64,000 bases of DNA from Chlamydiia bacterium (lineage in GTDB: Bacteria; Chlamydiota; Chlamydiia; Chlamydiales; Simkaniaceae): assembly GCA_022601645.1 (NCBI GenBank), contig JAJACH010000001.1:124001-188000 (forward strand). Direction: 5' to 3'. Under the pieces are notes generated by a model. That model made no database searches. It had not been told where the DNA came from and saw nothing but the letters and a program-made list of their open reading frames with translations. Of this stretch, positions 34,305-42,650 are shown piece after piece (positions within the stretch are counted from its first letter, which is position 1; every line of letters starts with the position of its first letter). The translations under genes and the position numbers were made by a program.

Positions 34305-35015
34305 ATGGCCGGACACAGTAAATGGGCAAACATCAAACACAGAAAAGGACGCGCAGACGCCGCAAAAGGGAAACTCTTCTCTCGCGCTGCCAAAGAAATT
34401 ATCTCCGCTGTAAAACAAGGCGGACCCGATAAATCAGCCAACGCAAAACTGCGCCTTGCAATCCAAAAAGCGCGTGCCGTCAACATGCCCAACGACAACA
34501 TCGACCGTAATATCAAAAAAGCTTCAAGCACCGACCAAGCCGACTACGTCGAAATGACCTACGAACTCTACGGCCACGGTGGCGTCGGCATCATCGTCGA
34601 TGCCATGACCGACAACAAAAACCGCACCGCCTCCGACATGCGCATCGCCACTAATAAGAAAGGTGGCTCAATCGCCACACCCGGCGCCGTCTCCTTCAAC
34701 TTCGACCGGAAAGGCGTCCTCCAAGTCAAAACAAGTGCCACCGATGAAGACACCCTCTTCATGCTTATCACCGACGCAGGCGCCGACGACTTCGAAACAA
34801 ACGAAGACCTCTACATGATCGTTACCCCACCCGAACTGCTTTTCCAAGTCAAAGAAGCCATCGAAGCAGCCGACATCCAAGTCGAGGAAGCCAACCTCGA
34901 AATGATCCCCAAAAACTCTGTTGAAGTAGACGAGGAAACGCGCGCCAAAAATGATGCGCTTATCGAATTCCTCGAGGACTTGGATGATGTGGACTCTGTC
35001 TACCACAACAGTTAG
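34305..35015 (+). CDS. yebC: YebC/TACO1-family protein
   Basis: 236 residues starting AGHSKWANIKHRKGRADAAKG, the family signature; the NMPNDNIDRNIKKA and YGHGGVGIIVDAMTDNKNR blocks are conserved. The family acts as a ribosome-associated factor easing translation of proline-rich stretches and was long annotated as a transcription regulator. The stop codon lies inside the left arm of a structured repeat. Confidence 0.95.
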   Translation: MAGHSKWANIKHRKGRADAAKGKLFSRAAKEIISAVKQGGPDKSANAKLRLAIQKARAVNMPNDNIDRNIKKASSTDQADYVEMTYELYGHGGVGIIVDAMTDNKNRTASDMRIATNKKGGSIATPGAVSFNFDRKGVLQVKTSATDEDTLFMLITDAGADDFETNEDLYMIVTPPELLFQVKEAIEAADIQVEEANLEMIPKNSVEVDEETRAKNDALIEFLEDLDDVDSVYHNS

Positions 35016-35144
35016 AGGGGATTTTTAGGCTTTGGAGAATGAATTTTCTGGCTTCGGCCTACCTAGAGGTATGGCCTACGCCATTCAAAACACAGACTTG
35101 CGAGCAAGTCTGCTTCCATTCTCCTTTGCCTAAACCCCTCTAAC
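35011..35144. repeat. Structured intergenic repeat, copy 1 (cloverleaf-like)
   Basis: The ends pair perfectly over 10 bp (GTTAGAGGGG with CCCCTCTAAC), then TTTAGGC and GGAGAATG pair again, making an outer stem of about 25 bp. Inside are two hairpins: GGCC-TACC-TAGA-GGTA-T-GGCC (conserved) and CAGACTTGC-GA-GCAAGTCTG (35093-35112). The left arm includes the yebC stop. Confidence 0.82.
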
Positions 35145-35275
35145 GTTCGAGAAGTTTATGCTTTGGAGAAAGAATCTTCCTCCTTCGGCCTACCTAGAGG
35201 TATGGCCTTCGTCGGTCAGACCATAACCTCGCTAGCGAGGTTATTTCCATTCTCCTTTGCCTAAACCCCTCTAAC
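35145..35275. repeat. Structured intergenic repeat, copy 2
   Basis: Direct repeat of copy 1 from CTTTGGAGAA to CCCTCTAAC, including the same CTTCGGCCTACC hairpin. Its second hairpin has a different sequence, ATAACCTCGCTAGCGAGGTTAT (35223-35244), a perfect 22-base palindrome. The left outer arm is degenerate. The remaining bases to 35365 hold only the leader of the next gene, with a short GAATG-CTAA-CATTC hairpin. Confidence 0.82.
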
Positions 35276-35365
35276 ATTCCCAGGTCCCCGCTCGGCTAAA
35301 AATATGTTTAATCTTTATGGAATGCTAACATTCTGGTAGGATGGCTTGTTTAAAGGAGAGAGTTT

Positions 35366-35986
35366 ATGTCCATGAGTATTGGTGATGTGATATCAAACGT
35401 TTGTAATTATGAGTTTTTGTCCCAAGCGACGAGTAATGTGGTTGGGGAATGGAAAAACATTCTACTAAACACTTTTGAGGTGCGCAATGGGACGCCAATC
35501 GAATTTTCTCACTTCAATCCTGCTACGCGTTTCGGCGAGGGTGAGGATGAATTCACTGTGGTTGACTTAACCAATAATGACCCGTATGGAAATGAAGAAT
35601 TAGGTGTTATCAGGGGGAAATGTTTAGCGCTTTCTTTAACAACACCGATTGTTCATGCGGTGACTTGTGTGGTAAATGTTGCGAACCGAGTGGGGAAGGT
35701 GGTGTCGCTTTCGCATTTTTGGTGGCCATCAGGTGGCGACTATTCGCTTATATCTAGGGCTGTGGCTTGTGGAAAGGATATTTTACAGGTGGTAATGACG
35801 CCGATCGTTTATGTGGGCTTGGAATTATCTGCGCTGTATGGCTTGGCGATGCCACTTCAAGGCCGCAAGCTCTTTGCGACGTTTGAGCGCTACGCTTTTG
35901 GAGACGCGGTTTTAGCTCCTTGTTTCCAACCAAGTGCAGAAAGGCATTTGGGTGGCGCTTCTGCTAGTGTTTTGAATGCATGGTGA
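35366..35986 (+). CDS. Chlamydial-type hypothetical membrane-associated protein
   Basis: 206 residues, preceded by AAAGGAGAG. Two hydrophobic stretches (about 93-110 TTPIVHAVTCVVNVANRV and 146-165 VVMTPIVYVGLELSALYGLA) flank a WW-containing loop. Near the C-terminus is FERYAFGDAVLAPCFQPSAERHLGG. I believe similar proteins occur in several copies in environmental chlamydiae, but the function is unknown. The 3-prime end overlaps the convergent gene by 23 bases. Confidence 0.72.
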   Translation: MSMSIGDVISNVCNYEFLSQATSNVVGEWKNILLNTFEVRNGTPIEFSHFNPATRFGEGEDEFTVVDLTNNDPYGNEELGVIRGKCLALSLTTPIVHAVTCVVNVANRVGKVVSLSHFWWPSGGDYSLISRAVACGKDILQVVMTPIVYVGLELSALYGLAMPLQGRKLFATFERYAFGDAVLAPCFQPSAERHLGGASASVLNAW

Positions 35987-36965
35987 GCCGAAGGGCTAGG
36001 AGGGTGCAGATGAATTTTGCAAGTTCAGTGTGTTTGGTTGGCGTGGGTGTGAAGGTACGGGTAGCCCAACGGTAGTCATCGGGGTTTTCTTTGGATTGGC
36101 GATGGGTAGGGATAAAAAGGCTATCAAATGTTGTTGGATGGGCTTTTTCAAGGCCCATTTCAAAAAGTTCTCGGTAGAGGTATTTCTCTTCCCATTCTTC
36201 TGGAAGTCCAATGATGACTTGTCCTGAGAAATCTTCTGTTGGCGAGGCTTCTTTAGCGATGGCATGCCATAGGGTTTGCATAAGCTCATCTTTTAGCACT
36301 CGGTCGTCGGGTCGGTCTACTCCGATCCCTGTCATTTTAGTTGTCGCTGCAAGAAGGGACGTTCTCAGGGGGAGCTTTGCTAGTGTTTCAACGATTCCAC
36401 CTTCAGCTCCAGCTAGGCAGGCTTGAAAGATCATGCCATGTTTACTTGCTTGACTGAGGTGGATCCATGTTTTTGGTTCAATGGAGTCTTTGTTAAGGTG
36501 GTCATGACCGAATTGTAAAAGGTTTTTATTGGCATGGTTTGTTAGGAAAATGTAGTCGTAGGTTGAGTGGGTGGTGTGGAGATAGTCAGCAACGGACTGA
36601 AGTTCAAAGAGGTTTCTGATAACGACATGATGTGTGGTGTAAACGGGTAGGGGGGTGTGGGGTTCGCATGCATCGGTATCGTCGTAGGCAGGGTCCATCG
36701 TAATGGAAAGGACGCGGTGGGTTCTTTTAAAGTGGGCGAGTTCTTGGTAGAGGTTTGAGAGCTCTTTGTGTGTGGTTTTTGCGAGGCGGTCTATTGTGGC
36801 GAGTTCTTGGCTTTGCTCGCTTTCAAGGCGCTCGATTTGAGCCTCGGTCTGCACTCTCTTTCGACGGAAGGTTCCAGGTTGAAGCAGCGCCTTAATAGGT
36901 GAGTGAGGAAGGTCTTCTGTAAAATAAATTATTGTATCACTAATAGATCTAATAGTAGCTGCCAT
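35964..36965 (-). CDS. Orphan protein with caspase/CHAT-like His-Cys pattern
   Basis: 333 residues. After a coiled-coil N-terminus (about 38-80) comes an alpha/beta region with a strand ending in TNHANK (H144) and, about 40 residues later, a strand ending in IFQACLAG (C183). This order and spacing recall the His-Cys dyad of clan CD peptidases (caspase, CHAT, clostripain), where H is followed by G and C lies in xxxxxC-x-S/G. The match is by eye only. A C-terminal short hydrophobic stretch (ICTLLALRLTM) is present. No signal peptide; could be an effector. Confidence 0.65.
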   Translation of the reverse strand: MAATIRSISDTIIYFTEDLPHSPIKALLQPGTFRRKRVQTEAQIERLESEQSQELATIDRLAKTTHKELSNLYQELAHFKRTHRVLSITMDPAYDDTDACEPHTPLPVYTTHHVVIRNLFELQSVADYLHTTHSTYDYIFLTNHANKNLLQFGHDHLNKDSIEPKTWIHLSQASKHGMIFQACLAGAEGGIVETLAKLPLRTSLLAATTKMTGIGVDRPDDRVLKDELMQTLWHAIAKEASPTEDFSGQVIIGLPEEWEEKYLYRELFEMGLEKAHPTTFDSLFIPTHRQSKENPDDYRWATRTFTPTPTKHTELAKFICTLLALRLTMHSKH

Positions 36966-37025
36966 GGCGCTATTATAACATTATTTTACATATAATTCAA
37001 GTTGGCAGGTAATTAGTGTTATAAT

Positions 37026-37697
37026 TTAAACATTAAATATAAATACATAGTGGGAGATAAGGTAAAAATGCGCGAAACTACCTGCTAAAACAAATAAATG
37101 CCAAATAGCATGAAAATAATGGTATTTCTGATCCAAGGCAAAAAAGACAAACCCTGCTGTGTAAAATGCGCCTCCGGCGAAAAGCCAGGCCAATGCATGG
37201 ATGGGAAGCGTGACTACAAGGGGCTTTAGAACAAAGATAACGATCCATCCCATCAGTAGATAAAAAGCTCCGGAAAGTGCCGGGTATTTATGACCATAAA
37301 TAGCCTTATGAGTAATCCCAAAAAAGCAAAGAGAGCACTCGACTCCAAATATGGTCCAACCTATAGCCCCTTTCAAGATGAGCAAGGCTATCGGCATAAA
37401 GGTTCCTGCTATGAGGAGGTAAATACTGATGTGGTCGAGTCTTTGTAGGATCTCTTTAGCGCGACTAGTCGCATTGCACATGTGATAGAGTGTAGACGTC
37501 ACATAAATGACTATTAGGGATACACCGTACGAAATAGAGCATGCCACGTGCAGCACTCCTCCATTCTTAATGACGTTAAAAAAGAGAAAAATACATCCGA
37601 TTAGACTGAAAATAAAACCGATGCCGTGGGTTAGAGCATTGGCAATTTCTTCTTTTTGTGTTTGCGTGGTGCAAGTAGAATCTTTCTTTATAAACAT
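37026..37697 (-). CDS. Hemolysin III family (PAQR-type) membrane protein
   Basis: 223 residues with seven hydrophobic segments. Family residues: EEIANALTHGIGF (conserved E/H at the first segment), STLYHMCNATSRAKEILQRLDHISIYLLIAGTFMP, and HAIWHLFVLAGSFAHFYLI, giving the histidines and aspartate that bind zinc in PAQR proteins. Inner membrane; the actual activity in bacteria is unclear despite the name. Confidence 0.93.
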   Translation of the reverse strand: MFIKKDSTCTTQTQKEEIANALTHGIGFIFSLIGCIFLFFNVIKNGGVLHVACSISYGVSLIVIYVTSTLYHMCNATSRAKEILQRLDHISIYLLIAGTFMPIALLILKGAIGWTIFGVECSLCFFGITHKAIYGHKYPALSGAFYLLMGWIVIFVLKPLVVTLPIHALAWLFAGGAFYTAGFVFFALDQKYHYFHAIWHLFVLAGSFAHFYLISHYVFIFNV

Positions 37698-37757
37698 ATA
37701 ATTTTACTATAATCATATAATCGTAAATTACAAGAAGGCTTATTTAAAGTTGGTGGG

Positions 37758-37786
37758 TTGACATGTAATCTTTATTTTAATACAAA
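37758..37786 (+). promoter_or_regulatory. Candidate promoter for the phosphatase gene
   Basis: A perfect TTGACA (37758-37763), 17-base spacer and TACAAA (37781-37786), 24 bases before the chosen ATG. Confidence 0.6.
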
Positions 37787-37810
37787 GAGGTTCCGGGGGT
37801 ATTGCGTTCA

Positions 37811-38425
37811 ATGGTACTTAAACTTATAATCTTGGCAACTATTTGTATGGCCGAAATTCCTCACACCTCATTTGTCGGTAAAATGACATCCTGTGTCCGC
37901 TCTCTTGTCAGTTCATTCTATGTGAACTTGGAGCCACTATCTTTTCTTATAGAGAAGTGGATCTTGAAAGAGGATCTTCCCAATTTCCACAAGGTTTCTG
38001 AAGGCTTGTATCGAGGCGGGCAGCCGCTAGGTGAAGGCTATAAGCAGCTTGAAAGGGATGGGTTTAAAACGATTTTGAACCTGCGGGCTATCAATACGGA
38101 TGTCAATCACGGCACCGATATGAAATATTGTCATATCCCTATTCACCCTCATCGACCGAGGGAAGAGGATGTCGTTGAGTTTTTAAAAATTGTGAAGGAG
38201 GCGGATAATCAACCGATTTTCCTCCACTGTTTCCACGGCTCAGATCGAACAGGCCTTTTTGTCGCGATTTATCGCATGTGTTTTGAGGGGTGGAGTAAAG
38301 ATGATGCTCTTCATGAAATGGTGCATGGGGGGTATGGTTTCCATACGACCTATCAGCAAAACCTCATTCACTTCTTGAGAAAGCTGGATGTCGAGCGAAT
38401 TCAGCAAGCCTTATCAGAGCTGTAA
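37811..38425 (+). CDS. Secreted dual-specificity/tyrosine phosphatase-like protein
   Basis: 204 residues from ATG 37811; a TTG three codons earlier (37802) is the alternative. A hydrophobic N-terminus (VLKLIILATICMAE) suggests export. The signature HCFHGSDRTG carries the catalytic C140 and R146 (C-x5-R), and LYRGGQP, NLR and the general-acid region HPHRPREED are typical of DSP-like phosphatases. Export suggests action on host or envelope phosphosubstrates. The 3-prime end overlaps the next gene by 62 bases. Confidence 0.85.
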   Translation: MVLKLIILATICMAEIPHTSFVGKMTSCVRSLVSSFYVNLEPLSFLIEKWILKEDLPNFHKVSEGLYRGGQPLGEGYKQLERDGFKTILNLRAINTDVNHGTDMKYCHIPIHPHRPREEDVVEFLKIVKEADNQPIFLHCFHGSDRTGLFVAIYRMCFEGWSKDDALHEMVHGGYGFHTTYQQNLIHFLRKLDVERIQQALSEL

Positions 38426-38954
38426 GAAAAATAAGTCCTGAGCATAGATAGGCCAGCGGCGCAAAGAGCGATGGGTATCCCATCATCAGCGCGAAGAAAA
38501 CAAACGCTTCAAAGCGCTCCATCAGTCCTGGACTATAGTAAAAGCTCTTTTCAGTGCCATTATCGGCAAAGATTCCAACAACAAGAAAGGTGGTCACACA
38601 GATAAGAACGGATCCCATTAAGATAATGGTGGGCAGGGCTTGTTTGGTGAAAAGGTAAAGGCCGAGGATAATGGCAAATTCAACAAAGCGGTCTGAAGTG
38701 ATATCGAGCGCAGCGCCTCTTGGAGTGACTTTTTGCGAGATGCGAGCCAGTGGTCCGTCGAGCAGGTCAAAGAAACCTGAGAGAAAAAGAAAGAGGATGG
38801 CGAGGAGGTTATAGTGGTAGTAGAGGAGGGGGAGGATCGAGATGCCGAAGCTAAGACCGAGGAAGGTGGCAAAGTTTGGGTGCCAGCTTCGGAAAAAACG
38901 GGTGCGGACAAGTGGATCGATAAAAAGAGCTTGGAACGGTTTAGGATTTAGCAC
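38364..38954 (-). CDS. CDP-alcohol phosphatidyltransferase family protein
   Basis: 196 residues from a GTG preceded by GGAG. The complete family motif D66-G-x2-A-R71-x8-G80-x3-D84-x3-D88 is present (DGPLAR...GAALDITSD), which binds CDP-alcohol through two metals. About five or six membrane segments. It makes a phospholipid such as phosphatidylglycerophosphate or a related product; the acceptor is unknown. The start overlaps the stop of the TVP38 gene by 14 bases, suggesting co-translation. Confidence 0.9.
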   Translation of the reverse strand: MLNPKPFQALFIDPLVRTRFFRSWHPNFATFLGLSFGISILPLLYYHYNLLAILFLFLSGFFDLLDGPLARISQKVTPRGAALDITSDRFVEFAIILGLYLFTKQALPTIILMGSVLICVTTFLVVGIFADNGTEKSFYYSPGLMERFEAFVFFALMMGYPSLFAPLAYLCSGLIFLTALIRLAEFARHPAFSRSE

Positions 38955-39657
38955 GTTTGATTCTCCTATAGATAACGGGGATGAGGGCAAAGACGGCAAG
39001 TAGGATCAGGGCGATGCGCATCTTCCAGTTGAGGATATTTTCTATGGTAAAGGCTTCTCCTGAGTTGAAAACCTCAGAAAGGCCGGCACCGGCTTGGGTG
39101 TAGATGTAGCAGCCGGGCATGATCCCAAAAAAGGTAGTCCACACATAGTGCTTTAATCGCACGCCAAAAAATGCCGGGGCAAGGTTGACAACCCAAAAGG
39201 GAAAAAGAGGCACTAAGCGTAGAAAAAAAAGGTAAGAGACAGCGTGTTCCTTAAACCCTTTTTCCATTTTCTGGAGCATTTTTCCAGATCGTGCTTTAAG
39301 CATATCTCCAAGCGCTGTTCTTGCTGCCATGAAGATGACGGTGGCGCCTGCTGTCGCTCCAATGATCACACAGATCGTACTCCACGGAACGGGAATAAGA
39401 AAGCCTCCAAAAATGGTAAGGATGGCAGCGCCTGGCAGGGAAAGGGAAGTGGCAACAAAATAAATCAGCGTGTAGAGGATTAAAGAGGTAACGTAGTGGT
39501 TATTGACAAACTCTTGAAGGATGTCGCGGTGTTCTTTCAGCGTCTTAAACGAAAGTAAGTCTGTGATGCCGGTAGAGTAGGCAACGATCATGAGCGCGAC
39601 GATAACGATGAGGAAAAGATACTTTTTTAAGAAGGCGCTAATAGTTGTGTTAGCCAT
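38941..39657 (-). CDS. TVP38/TMEM64 (DedA/VTT-type) membrane protein
   Basis: 238 residues from MANTTISAFLKKYLF. The VTT domain is evident: SLPGAAILTIFGGFLIP, then FLRLVPLFPFWVVNLAPAFFGV and a glycine turn in GIMPGCYIYTQAGAGL. Such proteins are lipid scramblases or transporters. Pairing with a phospholipid synthase suggests a lipid module. Confidence 0.92.
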   Translation of the reverse strand: MANTTISAFLKKYLFLIVIVALMIVAYSTGITDLLSFKTLKEHRDILQEFVNNHYVTSLILYTLIYFVATSLSLPGAAILTIFGGFLIPVPWSTICVIIGATAGATVIFMAARTALGDMLKARSGKMLQKMEKGFKEHAVSYLFFLRLVPLFPFWVVNLAPAFFGVRLKHYVWTTFFGIMPGCYIYTQAGAGLSEVFNSGEAFTIENILNWKMRIALILLAVFALIPVIYRRIKRAKS

Positions 39658-39864
39658 AGATCTTAAGCTTTTCTCACTCCCTTTCGAATACATTGGGTAT
39701 AAAGGCCAGATTTCCTCTATACGCCTTCATGGAATTTTAGTGTGCATAGCACTAGATATTTGAGCAAGCATTTCACTAGATTGGGAGTTGTTCTATAAAA
39801 TATATTTTACTCCTGCTTTTTTTTATATAGATATGGTAAACTATCTCCTTTCAAGGAGAGAGTA

Positions 39865-42309
39865 ATGGCGGATGTAACGTTTGGGGATCTTGTTTTTCAA
39901 CGAATACGTGAAGGTGAGCTTTGTCGTGATGGTGTAGAGCTTATGACAAGAGGTCGTTCTACTCTTCCTGTCCGCCTCTATCAAGTGCTATCAAGTTGTG
40001 TGTTGAGTCGAGTTGGGACTGAAGAAGAGCAAAAGCTTGTTTCATCAATGCTGATCGAGGTCTTTACGGCTACGCTCTCTTTGTCTCGACATGGCAGGCA
40101 AGGGGTTTTATCTGATACTAAGTGGGCTGAAAGGGTCACCGTATTAAAGAATTATGCTGGAGAGGCAGCTTTGTATTTTAACATTTTAGCGCCAGGTGTT
40201 AACGACTTTGTTCGCCGTTTTCTAGGCGATAAGTTGGACAAGCCAGATAGGCCGCTAGAGCCTGCTGTTTTGCAAAATCTTCAGCGTTTGACTCTTCATA
40301 AAGCTGCATGTTTTCTCAGAGATTGTTTTTCAGCTTTTTGTCGCGCAGATATTTTGTGCACGCATGAAATACGCGCAGATAGGAGGGAGGGTAGGCCGTG
40401 TCTTCTGTATTTAGAAGAAATGATCCGAACGGGAACTGCTGTTCCTCTACCAGGTTTTTCTGAGTTAACCGCAGGGGAGCTCTATATATTTCATCAGTTA
40501 CTAAACGAGCTTAAGGTTGAGATGGGCGAGCTTGGCCTGAGTGCAGGTGAGGAGGCTGAGCGGTTTAGAACAGTTTTTGCAGAGAGATATTCACCTTTGT
40601 TAACTGAGATACTGGTTTATGATGCAGCAGGAAATGTAGTTGGAGTAGATGAGAGAGTCCTTGAAGAGCATATCGATGATATTTCTGATATGGGTGCATG
40701 GTTTAATAGTTATTTGGAATATGCAACTGATCGGTATGAAACATGCTTTGGCAAACTTTCCTTGTTTGGAGGGATGTTACACCGTATGTTAAGTGAGGGG
40801 TCAGCGTGGTTTAAAGCGGCTTTGAGTGAAACTATGTCACGACGTGGGTTGCTTAATCGTTTGATGGTAGAGATGCGTGTTTACGTAGAAGGAAATAGAG
40901 CTGCTATGGAAGCTGGTATGCCTGGATTTGAAGAGCTGGGGATTCGCGAACCTAGAGCTACAACATATATTAGCTACATGAGGCGCTTAGTTGACATGGC
41001 TGAGCAAATGCGTTTTGCTGCGATACCAAATTTTAGTGAGGCGCTTGCCTGGTATCGGCAAGGGGTGAGTGCGGAAGCTCGGGTAGAAGAAGTCAGTGCG
41101 GAGGGGAAAGAAGCAGAGGATGAAAGCCCAGTGTCTTCCCCTGTTGTTGCTGCAGGAGCTGGCGAAGTAGAGGAAGAGTGTGATCCGATTCCCTTATCTT
41201 CAGAAATGTGGAGCCCAAGGGTCGAACTAAGCACACCTCTTACACGCGCGGCTTTTGAAGATGCGATGCGCCACTTTGAACAGGTCCTTTTGCTCTTTGA
41301 GACTTTCACCTCTCCTTTAGATGTGATCAGTCTTGTTTCGTCATCCACCTTAGCTTTAGAGCAGATGCTAAGACTTGTGCAGCACTCCCATGGGAAAAGA
41401 TTAGAGGGGATATCACATGGGTTAGAACGTCTTTCAGTGGCTTTGGATTTGGACTGTTCATGTCTTAGTCGGGGAACTTGGGAAACCCTGCGCCTGGCTG
41501 AGCGAGGGGATCTTTATGCACGTGCTCCTTCCTTAAGAGTGGACGCTCCAAGCATCAGAGAGGGTTCAGCTGAGGCTCTTTTAGTGGCTGCATTGCAAGG
41601 GGATGCGGAACTTGAAGGAAAAATGCGAGTATACGTAAGCCGTATCATAGGGGCCTTTTTAGAATTGCAGACCTTTGTGAAAGGTTATGTGCCTGAAAAA
41701 GAAGTGCAAGAGCGCCATGAGATCATTGATAAGAATTTAACGCGAAGAGAGCTCCCATGTGATGTAACTGAGGTTTCAGCTGCTTTAGGGGAACTGGCGA
41801 CTGTAATTCCTCGCTTTGGAAATCCTACTGTAAGTTCTGATCCTCATTTAAAGAATTTGCACCTGCAAATTGATCGCCTTCGTCATGAATGGGGGCGCTC
41901 AGAAGCCCAAATTGAATTGAAGCTGACTCAGACACAAATTATTTCTCAGATTGTCTTAGAGTCAGCAACGCGTTTTGTTGCTTATCAATCTCGACTTGTG
42001 ATCCCTCTGCGCTCGCATGATATGGCCGAGCCGTTAAGCCGCCTTGGTATTGAGATGACAGCAGAGGAAAGAGAGCTAGCACTAAATGGGGCTAAAAGTC
42101 TTGTGGATGCACGTTATACAACAAGAAAGAAAGGAAGGCATAGAAGAGGACGGAAAAGCAGGTCTGTAAAAGTAGCAGGTGATGCAGGTATTGCAAGGGG
42201 TGCAGACTTAGCGGCGCGTGTAAAAGAGCAAGAGATGCGCTTGATGACGACGTGTAGCCTCGTTAGAAAACTTAGCGAAAAAGGAGCTGCTGTTCCAGCT
42301 GGGAAATAA
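39865..42309 (+). CDS. Large orphan helical protein (putative effector)
   Basis: 814 residues, start supported by AAGGAGAGAG. No domain recognised and no signal peptide; mostly amphipathic helix, with an acidic low-complexity linker near 410-440 (EEVSAEGKEAEDE...EVEEECDP) dividing two halves of comparable size. A basic patch near residues 750-770 (RKKGRHRRGRKSRSVK) could bind nucleic acid or act as a localisation signal. It interrupts a conserved neighbourhood upstream of the M16 peptidase. Confidence 0.75.
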   Translation: MADVTFGDLVFQRIREGELCRDGVELMTRGRSTLPVRLYQVLSSCVLSRVGTEEEQKLVSSMLIEVFTATLSLSRHGRQGVLSDTKWAERVTVLKNYAGEAALYFNILAPGVNDFVRRFLGDKLDKPDRPLEPAVLQNLQRLTLHKAACFLRDCFSAFCRADILCTHEIRADRREGRPCLLYLEEMIRTGTAVPLPGFSELTAGELYIFHQLLNELKVEMGELGLSAGEEAERFRTVFAERYSPLLTEILVYDAAGNVVGVDERVLEEHIDDISDMGAWFNSYLEYATDRYETCFGKLSLFGGMLHRMLSEGSAWFKAALSETMSRRGLLNRLMVEMRVYVEGNRAAMEAGMPGFEELGIREPRATTYISYMRRLVDMAEQMRFAAIPNFSEALAWYRQGVSAEARVEEVSAEGKEAEDESPVSSPVVAAGAGEVEEECDPIPLSSEMWSPRVELSTPLTRAAFEDAMRHFEQVLLLFETFTSPLDVISLVSSSTLALEQMLRLVQHSHGKRLEGISHGLERLSVALDLDCSCLSRGTWETLRLAERGDLYARAPSLRVDAPSIREGSAEALLVAALQGDAELEGKMRVYVSRIIGAFLELQTFVKGYVPEKEVQERHEIIDKNLTRRELPCDVTEVSAALGELATVIPRFGNPTVSSDPHLKNLHLQIDRLRHEWGRSEAQIELKLTQTQIISQIVLESATRFVAYQSRLVIPLRSHDMAEPLSRLGIEMTAEERELALNGAKSLVDARYTTRKKGRHRRGRKSRSVKVAGDAGIARGADLAARVKEQEMRLMTTCSLVRKLSEKGAAVPAGK

Positions 42310-42312
42310 AGG

Positions 42313-42642
42313 ATGAGTATTGATATTAACAGCGTTACTCGTAGAAGGATTCATGAAAGTTTACTTGCGCTCGATCGTGTGCAAAAACCTGCGGCTTTTA
42401 AACCTGGAGATCAGACTTGTGCAACTGCTGGAAAAGTTACGGTAAGCGTCTTAACCGTGATGGGTAGTGCTAAGTGTCTACAATGTAATCGAGTTTTTCC
42501 AAATGGCAAGCTATGTTTGAGCAATTCTTCTATAGACCTTGTCGTTGAAACCCCAGAGCTTCATGACTGGATGCTTCACAAGCAAGTTCCGGAAGTTCAT
42601 AAAGGACTTTATGAATTAGATATATACGTACTTGGTATGTAA
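42313..42642 (+). CDS. Small orphan protein downstream of the 814-residue gene
   Basis: 109 residues starting four bases after the previous stop with AAAGG just before the ATG. It contains a CLQCN pair and a C-terminal hydrophobic-aromatic end. Probably in one transcript with the 814-codon gene; it could be a chaperone or partner, but this is only inferred from spacing. Confidence 0.65.
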   Translation: MSIDINSVTRRRIHESLLALDRVQKPAAFKPGDQTCATAGKVTVSVLTVMGSAKCLQCNRVFPNGKLCLSNSSIDLVVETPELHDWMLHKQVPEVHKGLYELDIYVLGM

Positions 42643-42650
42643 TCTATCTT

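Noticed and set aside
34668-35006. 112-codon minus frame opposite yebC
   Set aside because: It lies wholly within yebC, which is unmistakable, and is a compositional shadow.
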